Source of the DNA: a virus
Reading direction: 5' to 3' (one strand)
Length of the DNA stretch: 56,799 bases
IMG/VR virus record: IMGVR_UViG_3300049783_001292
Span: 1 to 56,799 of that record
Under the pieces are notes generated by a model. It made no database searches and was not told where the DNA came from. It was given only the letters and a program-made list of their open reading frames with translations. Shown here piece by piece: positions 1 to 7,515 of this stretch. Positions within the stretch are counted from its first letter, which is position 1. The number at the start of each line of letters is the position of its first letter. The position numbers and the translations under genes are program-made.

Positions 1-35
1 ATGTAGTTACAGTGTAGTTGAGGTGCGTTTTATAT

Positions 36-74
36 GAAAAAACCCTTTAAAAACAAGCGCTTTTAAAGGGTTTT
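36..74 (-). terminator. ssrA intrinsic terminator, left copy
   Basis: Read leftward, an AAAACCCTTTAAAA arm, a short loop and TTTTTAAAGGGTTTTTT form an A/T-flanked hairpin just downstream of the tmRNA CCA end. The same hairpin occurs at 56659-56697. Here it follows only the displaced 3' tip of ssrA; it may also stop leftward int transcription. Confidence 0.75.
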
Positions 75-77
75 GTG

Positions 78-105
78 TGGTGGAGCGGGGGGGAATCGAA
101 CCCCC
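78..105 (-). pseudogene. ssrA: Displaced 3' tip of ssrA (tmRNA)
   Basis: Read on the minus strand this is the 3' strand of the tmRNA T-arm and the acceptor end, finishing GCTCCACCA. It matches the tail of the ssrA copy at the right end. Only 28 bases are present and the sequence inward is phage DNA, so it is a by-product of integration and not a functional RNA. Confidence 0.85.
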
Positions 106-143
106 CAGCTAAACCTCTACAGCCCCCTGTTTATGGCAATCTG

Positions 144-1334
144 TTATTTCGAGTGCCAGATCGGTGCCATATCGTTCGCTTTTTCCTTTTCTGTTTTCTC
201 GTATGCTTCGATAAAACTGCCGTAATGTCGGAAGATCATTTCCGTATTTTTATGGCCCATCCAGTTCGCTATTTTCCATAAATGCACTTCTTGTGAAATA
301 TGCTTAGTAGCGAAAGTGTGGCGCAATTGATAAGGGTAACGATAGCGAACACCTGCCGCTTTTAATATTCTTGTCTGCCATCTATGCTTTCTGAAACTTT
401 CATGTTCCCACTGTTTGCCCTGATCATTAAGGAAAACATATTCGCTATGTAGGAAGGTTAATTCTTTTTGTCGCTTGAGTGCGGTCAGTGCTTCATCGTT
501 TAACGGAATAAAACGTTTATTTTTGGTCTTGGTCGGTTTGGTGATGCCTTGAGAATATGACTCAACAATTTTCACTTGCTCATGTACAAAGTCTACATCA
601 ACCCATTTTAGCGCGGGCCATTCAGCGGAGCGAACACCAGTATTAACCCAAAATTGTATGATGTTTAATTCTGCCGGTTTACAGCGCTGATAAATTTCCT
701 CTAGCTCTGTTGGGGTGAATACGTCAATATCATCATCATCTTCGTTACGCGCATCAACAATTTTTTGAGTAATGTATTGATTAGTGTTTACCTGGCGTGA
801 TGGATTGAATTGTATTACCTGGTCAGTCACGGCTTGATCTAAAGCAAGATCAAGCACACTTTTCTGATTAGTGATGGTTTTTTGCTTAACGGTTTTGTTT
901 CGCTCTTTGATCCAATTGGCTATTTCTTTCGGTGTGATCTTGGCAACCAAGAGATCATGCAAAGGTTTAAGGGCGTTTTTGCCCTTGATATAACCTTCGA
1001 TAGTGGTGTGGGAAAGTTTACGAACCGTTTCGCCCTGGTGGATAAGCTCTTCTATATAAGAGAGGACGGTTGTTTTACTTGTTGCTACGCCGAATACTTT
1101 AAGCTTTGGCGAGTTAGGGAAGTATTCAGCATAGTGAAAGGTTTCGCGTTCTATGTTGTTTCTGATTTCACCAGCCAAGTTACCGGCCCAGGCAATGTTG
1201 GCCTTTGTAACATCAAGGGCTAATATCTCACGACACCTAACCCCTTTGTAGAAAAAATCAACCCGTATTGATTGACTCTTGGCATTCTCACGAACCGTTA
1301 TGCCGCTCGGAAGCCTCCCCCATTTCTTACCCAT
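144..1334 (-). CDS. int: Tyrosine-recombinase integrase
   Basis: 396 residues. It catalyses integration and, with the excisionase, excision at the ssrA attachment site. The N-terminus (SGITVRENAKSQSIRVDFFYKGVRCRE read in two parts, about residues 10-36) looks like the arm-binding domain of Min27/DUF3596-type integrases. The catalytic half shows the first Arg in NTGVRSAEW, the R-x-x-H box in QLRHTFATKH, and the late His and nucleophile Tyr in WMGHKNTEMIFRHYG. The start ATG has GAGGGAAG about 8 bases upstream and overlaps the xis gene by 37 bp, so the two are probably translated from one message. The last codons (MAPIWHSK) are written in a GTGCCAGATCGGTGCC repeat shared with the right end, so an integrase-binding arm site appears to lie inside the coding sequence. 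Confidence 0.95.
   Translation of the reverse strand: MGKKWGRLPSGITVRENAKSQSIRVDFFYKGVRCREILALDVTKANIAWAGNLAGEIRNNIERETFHYAEYFPNSPKLKVFGVATSKTTVLSYIEELIHQGETVRKLSHTTIEGYIKGKNALKPLHDLLVAKITPKEIANWIKERNKTVKQKTITNQKSVLDLALDQAVTDQVIQFNPSRQVNTNQYITQKIVDARNEDDDDIDVFTPTELEEIYQRCKPAELNIIQFWVNTGVRSAEWPALKWVDVDFVHEQVKIVESYSQGITKPTKTKNKRFIPLNDEALTALKRQKELTFLHSEYVFLNDQGKQWEHESFRKHRWQTRILKAAGVRYRYPYQLRHTFATKHISQEVHLWKIANWMGHKNTEMIFRHYGSFIEAYEKTEKEKANDMAPIWHSK
149..170. promoter_or_regulatory. Left arm-type integrase sites (TCGGTGCCAGA-like pair)
   Basis: TCGAGTGCCAGA at 149-160 followed directly by TCGGTGCCAT at 161-170 repeats the 11-mer TCGGTGCCAGA found five times near the right end (56490-56521 and 56598-56619). 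Tandem short repeats flanking the core on both sides are the usual form of integrase arm sites. This pair lies in the 3' end of int. Confidence 0.6.
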
Positions 1335-1495
1335 TCTTCAACTTCCCTCAAATCAACAAAGCGTTCTTTAACGTTTTTAACTTTGTAAACATGCGTACCT
1401 TCTACCCATACGCCCTTGGTAATACGTGCCTGAACTGCTCTAACATTCTCGCCTGACAGTTCGCAGTATTTTGATAGTGGCACCACTGACAGCAT
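1298..1495 (-). CDS. Excisionase-like small DNA-binding protein
   Basis: 65 residues. The pattern PLSKYCELSGENVRAVQARI, then GVWVEGTHVYKV, then RFVDLREVEEWVRNGG is typical of short winged-helix excisionases placed directly before int: a helix-turn-helix with a Trp-containing wing and an EEW helix. The ATG has AGGGA about 8 bases upstream. It would direct the integrase to excision and may repress transcription. It overlaps int by 37 bp and lies after a strong hairpin (1522-1552). Assignment rests on pattern and location. Confidence 0.8.
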   Translation of the reverse strand: MLSVVPLSKYCELSGENVRAVQARITKGVWVEGTHVYKVKNVKERFVDLREVEEWVRNGGGFRAA

Positions 1496-1521
1496 TTTAC
1501 CATCCCTTCTATAAAATTATT

Positions 1522-1552
1522 GGATTCAGTTCCCTTTTTGGGAGCTGAATCC
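1522..1552 (-). terminator. Strong 13-bp hairpin before xis-int
   Basis: GGATTCAGTTCCC, loop TTTTT, GGGAGCTGAATCC: 13 pairs with one G-U wobble. Read leftward it is followed by AATAATTTTATAG, a weak U-rich tail. It could be a partial terminator or an RNase III-type processing site that separates int-xis expression from the upstream recombination genes. Confidence 0.55.
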
Positions 1553-1565
1553 GCGTCCGAAAAAC

Positions 1566-1688
1566 CTACTTTTGTTTAAGTTCTTTTCCAATGTACCAGG
1601 CGCTAGTTATACTACTAGGCATTTTAGTCACTTCGGATTCGTCAAAGTCTTCGTATATGTCGATACATGCTTGCTCTGATTCACTCAT
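1566..1688 (-). CDS. 40-residue acidic hypothetical protein
   Basis: A short gene encoding MSESEQACIDIYEDFDESEV..., ending GKELKQK. The ATG at 1688 is preceded by AGAGGTG at a good distance, one of the clearer ribosome sites in this operon, and it starts 13 bases after the stop of the upstream gene. The first half is strongly acidic. No family recognised. Spacing and ribosome site make it a credible member of the leftward operon. Confidence 0.6.
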   Translation of the reverse strand: MSESEQACIDIYEDFDESEVTKMPSSITSAWYIGKELKQK

Positions 1689-1700
1689 GATCACCTCTAC

Positions 1701-2030
1701 TTATTCGCAATGATTATGAAGTTCGTCTATTTGACTCTGCAGACTATCAACCTTCTTCATAAACGCGCTAACAGCTCTGTCTTCATATTTAACCGATAGC
1801 TTTTCTGTAGCTTGTGTTGCAATCGCTTTAATTAAGTCGCGGTTATAAGCAAACATATCCGTAGCATCGCGTTTATCTTTAGTGCTAAAGGCAACAACAG
1901 AAACAACATCAGTTGTTCCTTGTATCTCAATCAGGCTCATTAGATTATTGGCGGCAGTGTGAATGTCTTGTGATAATTTTTCTCTTGCGCCCTTTCTGAT
2001 TCTTTCGTCAATAGTGTTTATTTTGCTCAT
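1701..2030 (-). CDS. Hypothetical protein, leftward early operon
   Basis: 109 residues, mostly helical by eye, with a long charged C-terminal helix (residues about 75-109, ending QSQIDELHNHCE). Its ATG overlaps the stop of the Dam gene as TAATG, which argues for translational coupling. No recognised family. It lies in the recombination/modification block of the early left operon. Confidence 0.75.
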   Translation of the reverse strand: MSKINTIDERIRKGAREKLSQDIHTAANNLMSLIEIQGTTDVVSVVAFSTKDKRDATDMFAYNRDLIKAIATQATEKLSVKYEDRAVSAFMKKVDSLQSQIDELHNHCE

Positions 2031-2635
2031 TACGCAGCTCTCCCTAACTTAACTTTCTTATCTAAATCACTACGAACAAAATCAACGTATTCAGTGATGT
2101 TAAAATAACGGGGCGAAAACTCTACAAAGCAGCTAGAAAAATTAACACCTGACTTTTGCGTTACACCGTCAATATCAAGGAAAGGATAGCGGCCATCCGG
2201 AACAAAAACGCGACTTGCTTTGTTGCTGATAGTGTCACGCCACCAGCCCGTTGTTCGCTCAAATGGCAATAGCATGACGCTCGTTATTCCTTGCTTGCTG
2301 TACCGGTAACACTCGTCAATAAACTCAACTTTGTTATCAAAAGGAGGATTACACCAGACTGCTGATTGCCTAAAAGGGGTGCGAACCGCTTCTATTTTGC
2401 TAATGCTTCTTTCGATGTTTGATAAACGGTTGGCCCAATCAACATTAAGCGAGTCTTCTTCAGGGCTAATGAAGTTTGCGCACTTAGCTGTTGCTTTTTC
2501 GGCACAAGCGTCAAGAATAAACGCATGACCAGTTAAATGTGCTGCGTGATTATTACAGCGCCAGGTAGTACCCCAGCGGTTTTTTTCTTCACTCTTGGTA
2601 TTGCTTCTAACTAAAATGGCCACCTTAACCACCAA
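2030..2635 (-). CDS. Phage DNA N6-adenine methyltransferase (Dam family)
   Basis: About 200 residues. It contains the catalytic DPPY-class motif as WCNPPFDN (about residues 93-100), and the phage Dam pattern in order: RWGTTW, FILDACAEKATAKC, FISPEEDSL, then NPPF and MLLPFERTTGWW. Phage Dam proteins methylate adenine in DNA, often to escape host restriction or to tune packaging and transcription. The open frame starts with TTG at 2635, inside the end of the upstream gene; GTG at 2632 or 2623 are alternatives and the true start is uncertain. A second adenine-methylase-like domain lies in the polyvalent protein at 42632-54301. Confidence 0.85.
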   Translation of the reverse strand: MVVKVAILVRSNTKSEEKNRWGTTWRCNNHAAHLTGHAFILDACAEKATAKCANFISPEEDSLNVDWANRLSNIERSISKIEAVRTPFRQSAVWCNPPFDNKVEFIDECYRYSKQGITSVMLLPFERTTGWWRDTISNKASRVFVPDGRYPFLDIDGVTQKSGVNFSSCFVEFSPRYFNITEYVDFVRSDLDKKVKLGRAA

Positions 2636-3476
2636 TCACTTGCAGATCATCAACCTGAACGGTCCAACCATTCTTCTTAAACTTGCGCAGTAACATACCG
2701 GCATGTGCTTTGGTATCGGCTTTAGGACGAATAGGGGCTTTGCCTAGAACAATCTCGCCATCTTCATCAAGGGTCATTAAACAGCCTCGGCCATCGTCGT
2801 TTAAGTAAAGAAAGCAAATCTCTTTATCAGCCATGCCACGGTTAGTAATTTGCATTACCTTTGGGAATAACCACAAGTGATCGCCATTTTGGTTGTACGC
2901 TTCGGTCATATCGACTTCACGCAAGCGGTAGGTGATTTCTTTAATGGCTTCTTCAGCTTTGACAATAGAATGGCGGTACTTTTTTATTTCAAGCTTATGT
3001 TGTTTCTCACCAGCTAAGTGCTTGGCTATGCGCTCTTGATAGTCTTTGCGCTGATCACGGATTTTTTTAGGTGAGCCAATTTCTTTATATGAAGCAACGG
3101 TAAGTATTGCATCATTGAGTTTGATTTCTATTTGAGCCTTTTCTCTGTTGGCTTGTTCAAGTCTTTGCATGTGATTTTTAGCGTTGTCAGATACCATTTG
3201 CGCTTTCTTCTCAAAATCTTTTTCTTTTGCTTCATCACGTTTTCTCGCTGCTATTAATTTTTCATTTTCATCGATAACACCGTCTAATCTGTTAGATAAG
3301 TTAGATAGTTGAAGCTTCAAGAAGGTGTTTTCTTGCTCGGCTTTATTTAATTCATCAATGATGCTGTTCGACTCTTGTGCGTCAGCTTCATAAGAGGCGA
3401 TAAGTTGATTAATAGCGTCAGCTAGCACTAATGGTAAGGCTTGTTCAGCGCTCTGTACTGCTTGTTGTGTGTTCAT
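2625..3476 (-). CDS. Coiled-coil protein of the recombination operon
   Basis: 283 residues from the ATG at 3476, chosen because GGTGGAG lies 6 bases upstream; the longer frame to 3515 has no ribosome site. Residues about 35-180 are a long heptad-rich coiled coil (LNKAEQENTFLKLQLSNLSN, EKDFEKKAQMVSDNAKN). The C-terminal 90 residues form a separate globular part (GDHLWLFPKVMQITNRG, then GWTVQVDDLQVIGG). No family recognised. It sits between the RdgC-like fusion and Dam and ends inside the Dam gene. A structural or DNA-end-processing accessory role is only a guess. Confidence 0.75.
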   Translation of the reverse strand: MNTQQAVQSAEQALPLVLADAINQLIASYEADAQESNSIIDELNKAEQENTFLKLQLSNLSNRLDGVIDENEKLIAARKRDEAKEKDFEKKAQMVSDNAKNHMQRLEQANREKAQIEIKLNDAILTVASYKEIGSPKKIRDQRKDYQERIAKHLAGEKQHKLEIKKYRHSIVKAEEAIKEITYRLREVDMTEAYNQNGDHLWLFPKVMQITNRGMADKEICFLYLNDDGRGCLMTLDEDGEIVLGKAPIRPKADTKAHAGMLLRKFKKNGWTVQVDDLQVIGG

Positions 3477-3545
3477 AATTACTCCACCAAGAATTATTAT
3501 ATAAAATTTTGGCACCGCGCATGCAGTGCCGGTTAATCTAATCGT

Positions 3546-4685
3546 TTACGCTGCAGCTAATACTTCTCTTGATCCGTTAAGGCCAGGCTCAGAAACTACG
3601 TCGTTACCCTCAAGTTCTTCAACAATACGGGCGGCTCGGTTATAGCCAATTCTGAACTTGCGCTGAATGCTTGAGATTGAAACGCGACGAGTTTCAGTGA
3701 CGAACTCGACAACTTCAGGGTAAAGGAAGTCTGGTGTTTCTTCATTGGCACTCTCGACGCTATCGACGGCTACTGGTTGGTTAATAGCGCTAGTTTCATC
3801 GTCACTGTTTTGGTCAAAAAAGTTCTTAAGGGCTTCGCAATGATTAACGATTATCTCTAGTTCAACGGCTTCTTCATGCAAGAATAGATCTTCAGCATCA
3901 CCAGATCCGCCATCCTCTTCAATTTCATAGCTGGTTGATATTTGCTTGATCTTGAACTTCTCAGTTAGCGTGAATGCGACACCATCTTTAGATAAGTTCA
4001 CTTGTTTGATGCTGTAACCTTCATCGAGCAATGTTTTTACCTGGTCAAGCGGGTAGTCACCTTTAAAGCGCACAACGTCTTTATTTGTATTAGCTAAAAC
4101 GAGCAAGTCACCTGTGCTAAAACCGGCGAACTGGATACCTTCAAAACGCGCCTGTTCGTCATTCAATGATTCAATCATGTTAGTTGTTAATGAGTTTGAT
4201 ATGCCTGAGCAATGAAGCGTTGCTGTCTCTAACGAGCCAAGCACCTTGATTAAGAATGAAAGCGCCATTTGTGCGTATGCCTCTTTAGCATCGACAATTA
4301 GCTTCTGGCTTTTTGTGTGATAATAAAGGCTGAAAAAATTTGTTTCTGGTAATACTTTGGCGCAATACTCGGCAAAAACCTCTTCTGCAACTTTTTGTTG
4401 AAGTTCTTCTATCTGAATATCAATAAGATCTTCAATAAGTGTTGCTTCGACTCTTCGGGCCACTTCTTGCGCTAGCGATGCTTTAGGAAGTTTTTTCCAG
4501 CTAAAAACAAAGTTGATTTTATAACCATTTTCAAGCTTTACGATGGGGTCGTTAGGGTTAAGACCAAGTTTTGCTGATTGACTTTCAAGTAAAGGTGAGA
4601 ACATTAAACCTTCTTCTTGTGTGATTTTTTCTTCAATTACTGCGATTACCGGTAACTCTGCTTGAAACACTTGGATATTTTTCAT
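3546..4685 (-). CDS. RdgC-like protein fused to an FtsK gamma DNA-binding domain
   Basis: 379 residues. Residues about 25-260 follow RdgC (a ring-shaped DNA-binding protein that restrains RecA): [16 protein letters not shown] matches the FTPCGSQDMAKMGW region of E. coli Rdg[19 protein letters not shown] matches the MMWIDTVNGLIMVD segment followed by KVLGSLET, and [20 protein letters not shown] matches the late [20 protein letters not shown] segment. Residues about 318-375 are a near-consensus FtsK gamma winged helix ([48 protein letters not shown]), the part of FtsK that reads KOPS DNA. An acidic linker joins them. I know of no standard protein with this fusion. The start ATG follows five 9-bp tandem repeats. 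It is encoded with a nuclease and RecT, so a role in phage recombination or RecA control is likely. Confidence 0.85.
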   Translation of the reverse strand: MKNIQVFQAELPVIAVIEEKITQEEGLMFSPLLESQSAKLGLNPNDPIVKLENGYKINFVFSWKKLPKASLAQEVARRVEATLIEDLIDIQIEELQQKVAEEVFAEYCAKVLPETNFFSLYYHTKSQKLIVDAKEAYAQMALSFLIKVLGSLETATLHCSGISNSLTTNMIESLNDEQARFEGIQFAGFSTGDLLVLANTNKDVVRFKGDYPLDQVKTLLDEGYSIKQVNLSKDGVAFTLTEKFKIKQISTSYEIEEDGGSGDAEDLFLHEEAVELEIIVNHCEALKNFFDQNSDDETSAINQPVAVDSVESANEETPDFLYPEVVEFVTETRRVSISSIQRKFRIGYNRAARIVEELEGNDVVSEPGLNGSREVLAAA

Positions 4686-4694
4686 TTTACTGCC

Positions 4695-4739
4695 TTTGAA
4701 TTATTTGAATTATTTGAATTATTTGAATTATTTGAATTA
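4695..4739. repeat. Five perfect tandem copies of a 9-bp unit (TTTGAATTA)
   Basis: TTTGAATTA is repeated five times without error, ending 9 bases before the ATG of the RdgC-FtsK-gamma gene (read leftward the unit is TAATTCAAA). It fills the leader between the nuclease and the fusion gene. Such short tandem arrays can change copy number by slippage; here that would alter leader length and not reading frame. Confidence 0.9.
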
Positions 4740-4799
4740 ATTTAGCCCGTTAGGGGCAGCACTTGCCGGAGTAAACAAGTGCCGCATTGGTGGAACTGG

Positions 4800-6590
4800 T
4801 TAAGCTGCGTCGCTTTCTTGCTCTTCAAGATAAGCATGCTGATTAATAATGTTTAGTAAGTCGGTAAACTCAGAGTTACGAACTCCGTACTCTTCTTTCC
4901 AAAAACTAAGTTGACGCAGCATTTCTGATCTGCCGCTTTGAGTTGTGCTGGAAAATCGCGTTGATAGCCGTTGCTTGACGGGTGATTCTTCTTTAATTGG
5001 GGCGGCTTCCTTGCCTACGCTAGTTTGCGAATCTTGTTGTGCGGTTAGTCGCTGCTCAGTTGCTTTCGCTGAACCTTCGTTATTAACAGCGTGATTTCCA
5101 ATTGAGGGGGCTTGTTCTGCTTGTTGTCGTGCAATAACTGCTTGTTGCTGTTGCGCGATAGCATCTTGCTCTGCCTGGGCTTTAGCACGTTCTTCACTGC
5201 GAATGCGCTGTTCTTCTGCCGCGGCTCTTGCTTGCACTTCACGTTCAGCTTTTTCCTGGGCTGCTTGCTCCATGCGTAATTGTTCTACACGTTTGCGCTC
5301 AGTTTCAGCCTGATCATGCTCTGTTATGCGCATTTTTATTAAGTTGATTAAATCTTCAGTAGGCTTTAACACTAACTGAGCAAAGTCGTTGAATAAAAAT
5401 TTATGGCTTGACGCATGCGCTGTTAAAGCGGCAATGTTCGCATCAATTAATTTACCGGCCTCGGTTAGCTTTTCTGTTGCTTGCGATAATTCGGTATCAA
5501 CCGCAGTTTTTAGTGAGTCAACTTTACTTTTGCCTTTCATTACGCTGTCAAAATCAGGGCGGATAGTAATTACTTGAAAGCCAACTTTACCGTTAACCGC
5601 TGAAACGCGCTGATCCCACTCAGTTTGAGCGTTGGCTTTTAAGTTTTCTTTTAGTTCAAGTTTTCGCGCTTTAATCTCTTTTTCACCAGCACTAATCGTT
5701 TTCTGTAAAACGCTATCAAGTTCAGCCGCCACCAAGTCAAAGTCAGCCAGGCTTGCAAAGCCGTTTTTAACATTTTCGCGTTTTACTTTTAATTCTGCCC
5801 TGGCTAATTTGTAATTTTTAATACGAGCATCTTTATCAATAAAATCCTGATCACTTTCAAGAACAATGCTTTTCTCAAAGTTCGCTTTATCTTTAACGGC
5901 CATAAGGACTTGCTGTAAATTGGTGGTGATTACAGAACCGGCTACATCACACTGAATCGCCGGTAGGTTTTCCACTTCATTAGCAACTAGTTTTTCTGCT
6001 TTTGCTACCACTTCATGATTTGCTAAGTCGATGGCGAACTGCTTCCAACCGGCGATTAACTCTGCTCGACGCTCTGGTACTGACTCGTAGTACATTGAAG
6101 CAAAGTTTCCTGTGGTGCCGTCACTGGTGATAAATAATACCTTTTCAGCGCCGGACACTAGCAATTGTTGCTCTAACTGCCAGTAGTGAGCCGGACCTAA
6201 GACGTTATTTCTTACGTTTTCAGCAAGCGTTTTGTTAAAAAGCTTATGCTCAAAAACAACGTCTTCCATCATTGTTAAGCCATCAAATGACGCGCCGATC
6301 TTCTCGTTTTCTAACAAGCCAGTGACAGGGTAAAAATCACCCACACCATCATCAAGCATGCCCTCAGCGATAGGTCTTGCCATTTCCTCGGTTGCGTGAC
6401 CTTTATCAAACAGCTTTTGTTGCATTGAGGATACGGGCTTAGATATGCCTGTTTTCTTCATATCAAGCAATTCGTTACGGCTCATGTACGGAGAATCACC
6501 CTTCATAGCTGCTGCTTCACTAGCCATGAAGTTTTCTAAGCGAAATTCTAGCCACTGTTGACTGCCTTGCTTTAGCGATAAGATGATCAT
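4800..6590 (-). CDS. YqaJ/lambda-Exo-type recombination nuclease with long coiled-coil extension
   Basis: 596 residues, much longer than the roughly 200-330 of usual YqaJ nucleases. Residues 1-200 are the nuclease: QGSQQWLEFRLENFMASEAA, KGHATEEMARP, then GASFDGLTMMEDVVFEHKLF, which carries the D and E-x-K of the PD-(D/E)xK site, and HYWQLEQQLLVSG. It would resect DNA ends to give 3' single strands for RecT. Residues about 210-400 are helical, and about 410-490 are a charged Q/E/A/R-rich coiled coil (QAAQEKAEREVQARAAAEEQ). The C-terminal 60 residues form a small domain. The ATG overlaps recT by 4 bp (ATGA). Confidence 0.85.
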   Translation of the reverse strand: MIILSLKQGSQQWLEFRLENFMASEAAAMKGDSPYMSRNELLDMKKTGISKPVSSMQQKLFDKGHATEEMARPIAEGMLDDGVGDFYPVTGLLENEKIGASFDGLTMMEDVVFEHKLFNKTLAENVRNNVLGPAHYWQLEQQLLVSGAEKVLFITSDGTTGNFASMYYESVPERRAELIAGWKQFAIDLANHEVVAKAEKLVANEVENLPAIQCDVAGSVITTNLQQVLMAVKDKANFEKSIVLESDQDFIDKDARIKNYKLARAELKVKRENVKNGFASLADFDLVAAELDSVLQKTISAGEKEIKARKLELKENLKANAQTEWDQRVSAVNGKVGFQVITIRPDFDSVMKGKSKVDSLKTAVDTELSQATEKLTEAGKLIDANIAALTAHASSHKFLFNDFAQLVLKPTEDLINLIKMRITEHDQAETERKRVEQLRMEQAAQEKAEREVQARAAAEEQRIRSEERAKAQAEQDAIAQQQQAVIARQQAEQAPSIGNHAVNNEGSAKATEQRLTAQQDSQTSVGKEAAPIKEESPVKQRLSTRFSSTTQSGRSEMLRQLSFWKEEYGVRNSEFTDLLNIINQHAYLEEQESDAA

Positions 6591-7339
6591 GAGTCTTCTC
6601 CTATTTTAATACTTTCGATGATGGATTGTTTCTCTGGCGTTAGTAGCCCTTTGAATTCAACCGTTTGAATTATTTCGCTTGCCGTTTTCTTTTTCTTCTC
6701 GATGAGAGTGCGCCACAGCGGTAAGTTTTTAACAAAGTCAGCGTCAGGGTAGTAATCATCACTAACCTCTTCTGCGGGAGCTGTTGATTGAGCGGGGGTA
6801 ACATCCTTTTCAATCGGCATATCTTGTTGTTCTTCTGCTACAGCAAGTCCTTTGAGTACGTCGGCAAATTCATCTCTAGCCGCAAAGCCACGAGAGCGCA
6901 TTTGAAGCATACGTTTAGGGTATTGCGTCCACGGTCCAGCTTTACCCCATAACTTTGCCGCTTCAGCGTCTTTCCTTGAAAAAGAAACTGTCTTTTCTTC
7001 ATGACCTTTACGCTTAACCTTTGTGTAAGCGGTCATAGTATTTTCATCAAGAGTTTCTTCAAACTTTTCACATAAGGGGGAGGCTAAAACAATCGCTTTT
7101 ATTGCGTCACCCCATAAAGCCGGTCTGCCATTGATAACTGCAATGTTTTGGATTGCTTGCATTGGGGCTAAGCCAATGTCAGCGCCCATTTGAACAGCAA
7201 CAAGCACGTTACCTGGCTTGCCTTGAAAATCTTTAGGGACCATTTCACTGTCAGCCATGATTTGAGCCAATTGCATGGCTTCATTTAGGCTTTGAGGTGA
7301 TAGGTTGAAACTACCGTTGGTTGTCATTTGATTAGACAT
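6587..7339 (-). CDS. recT: RecT-family single-strand annealing protein
   Basis: 250 residues. It shows the RecT core: LNEAMQLAQIMADSEMVPKD, VQMGADIGLAPMQAIQNIAV, INGRPALWGDAIKAIV, and GPWTQYPKRMLQMRSRGFAARD. It anneals complementary single strands made by the partner nuclease. The C-terminal 80 residues are variable. Start and stop overlap the flanking genes by 1 and 4 bases, so the unit nuclease-RecT is a translationally coupled phage recombinase pair like RecE/RecT. Confidence 0.92.
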   Translation of the reverse strand: MSNQMTTNGSFNLSPQSLNEAMQLAQIMADSEMVPKDFQGKPGNVLVAVQMGADIGLAPMQAIQNIAVINGRPALWGDAIKAIVLASPLCEKFEETLDENTMTAYTKVKRKGHEEKTVSFSRKDAEAAKLWGKAGPWTQYPKRMLQMRSRGFAARDEFADVLKGLAVAEEQQDMPIEKDVTPAQSTAPAEEVSDDYYPDADFVKNLPLWRTLIEKKKKTASEIIQTVEFKGLLTPEKQSIIESIKIGEDS

Positions 7340-7515
7340 TACGCTGCGCTCCTTACTTGGGCTTTTGCTTTATAATCGTTGCGGTTGGCACCTTCTTTTT
7401 GCATATCAATAGCCGCATTAATTTGTGCTTCCTTGCCATTGGTGGCTTCAACTGCATACACAAGGGAGAATTTCCCCTTTGATTTAGGCGAAAAAGTTAC
7501 GTTGAATTTTTTCAT
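7339..7515 (-). CDS. 58-residue hypothetical protein upstream of recT
   Basis: Encodes MKKFNVTFSPKSKGKFSLVY then AVEATNGKEAQINAAIDMQK and ends VRSAA. It begins with a TAATG overlap with the stop of the previous gene and ends with a TAATG overlap with recT. The form (beta strands followed by an alanine-rich helix, like short genes that often precede phage recombination genes) is coherent, but the function is unknown. Confidence 0.75.
   Translation of the reverse strand: MKKFNVTFSPKSKGKFSLVYAVEATNGKEAQINAAIDMQKEGANRNDYKAKAQVRSAA

Larger units (their letters stand above)
1..105. repeat. attL: 105-bp direct repeat, left prophage boundary
   Basis: Bases 1-105 are identical to 56624-56728; the match breaks at base 106 (C here, G at 56729). 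The repeat contains the last 28 bases of ssrA and its terminator, in minus-strand sense. It starts at the first base of the window, so it may extend further left. The integrase gene begins to be encountered 39 bp inside, as expected for a prophage end. Confidence 0.93.

Noticed and set aside
78-105. A tRNA gene at the left end, suggested by a T-arm and CCA end
   Set aside because: Only the 3' T-arm strand and acceptor end are present. Comparison with the right end shows it is the tail of tmRNA, not a tRNA.
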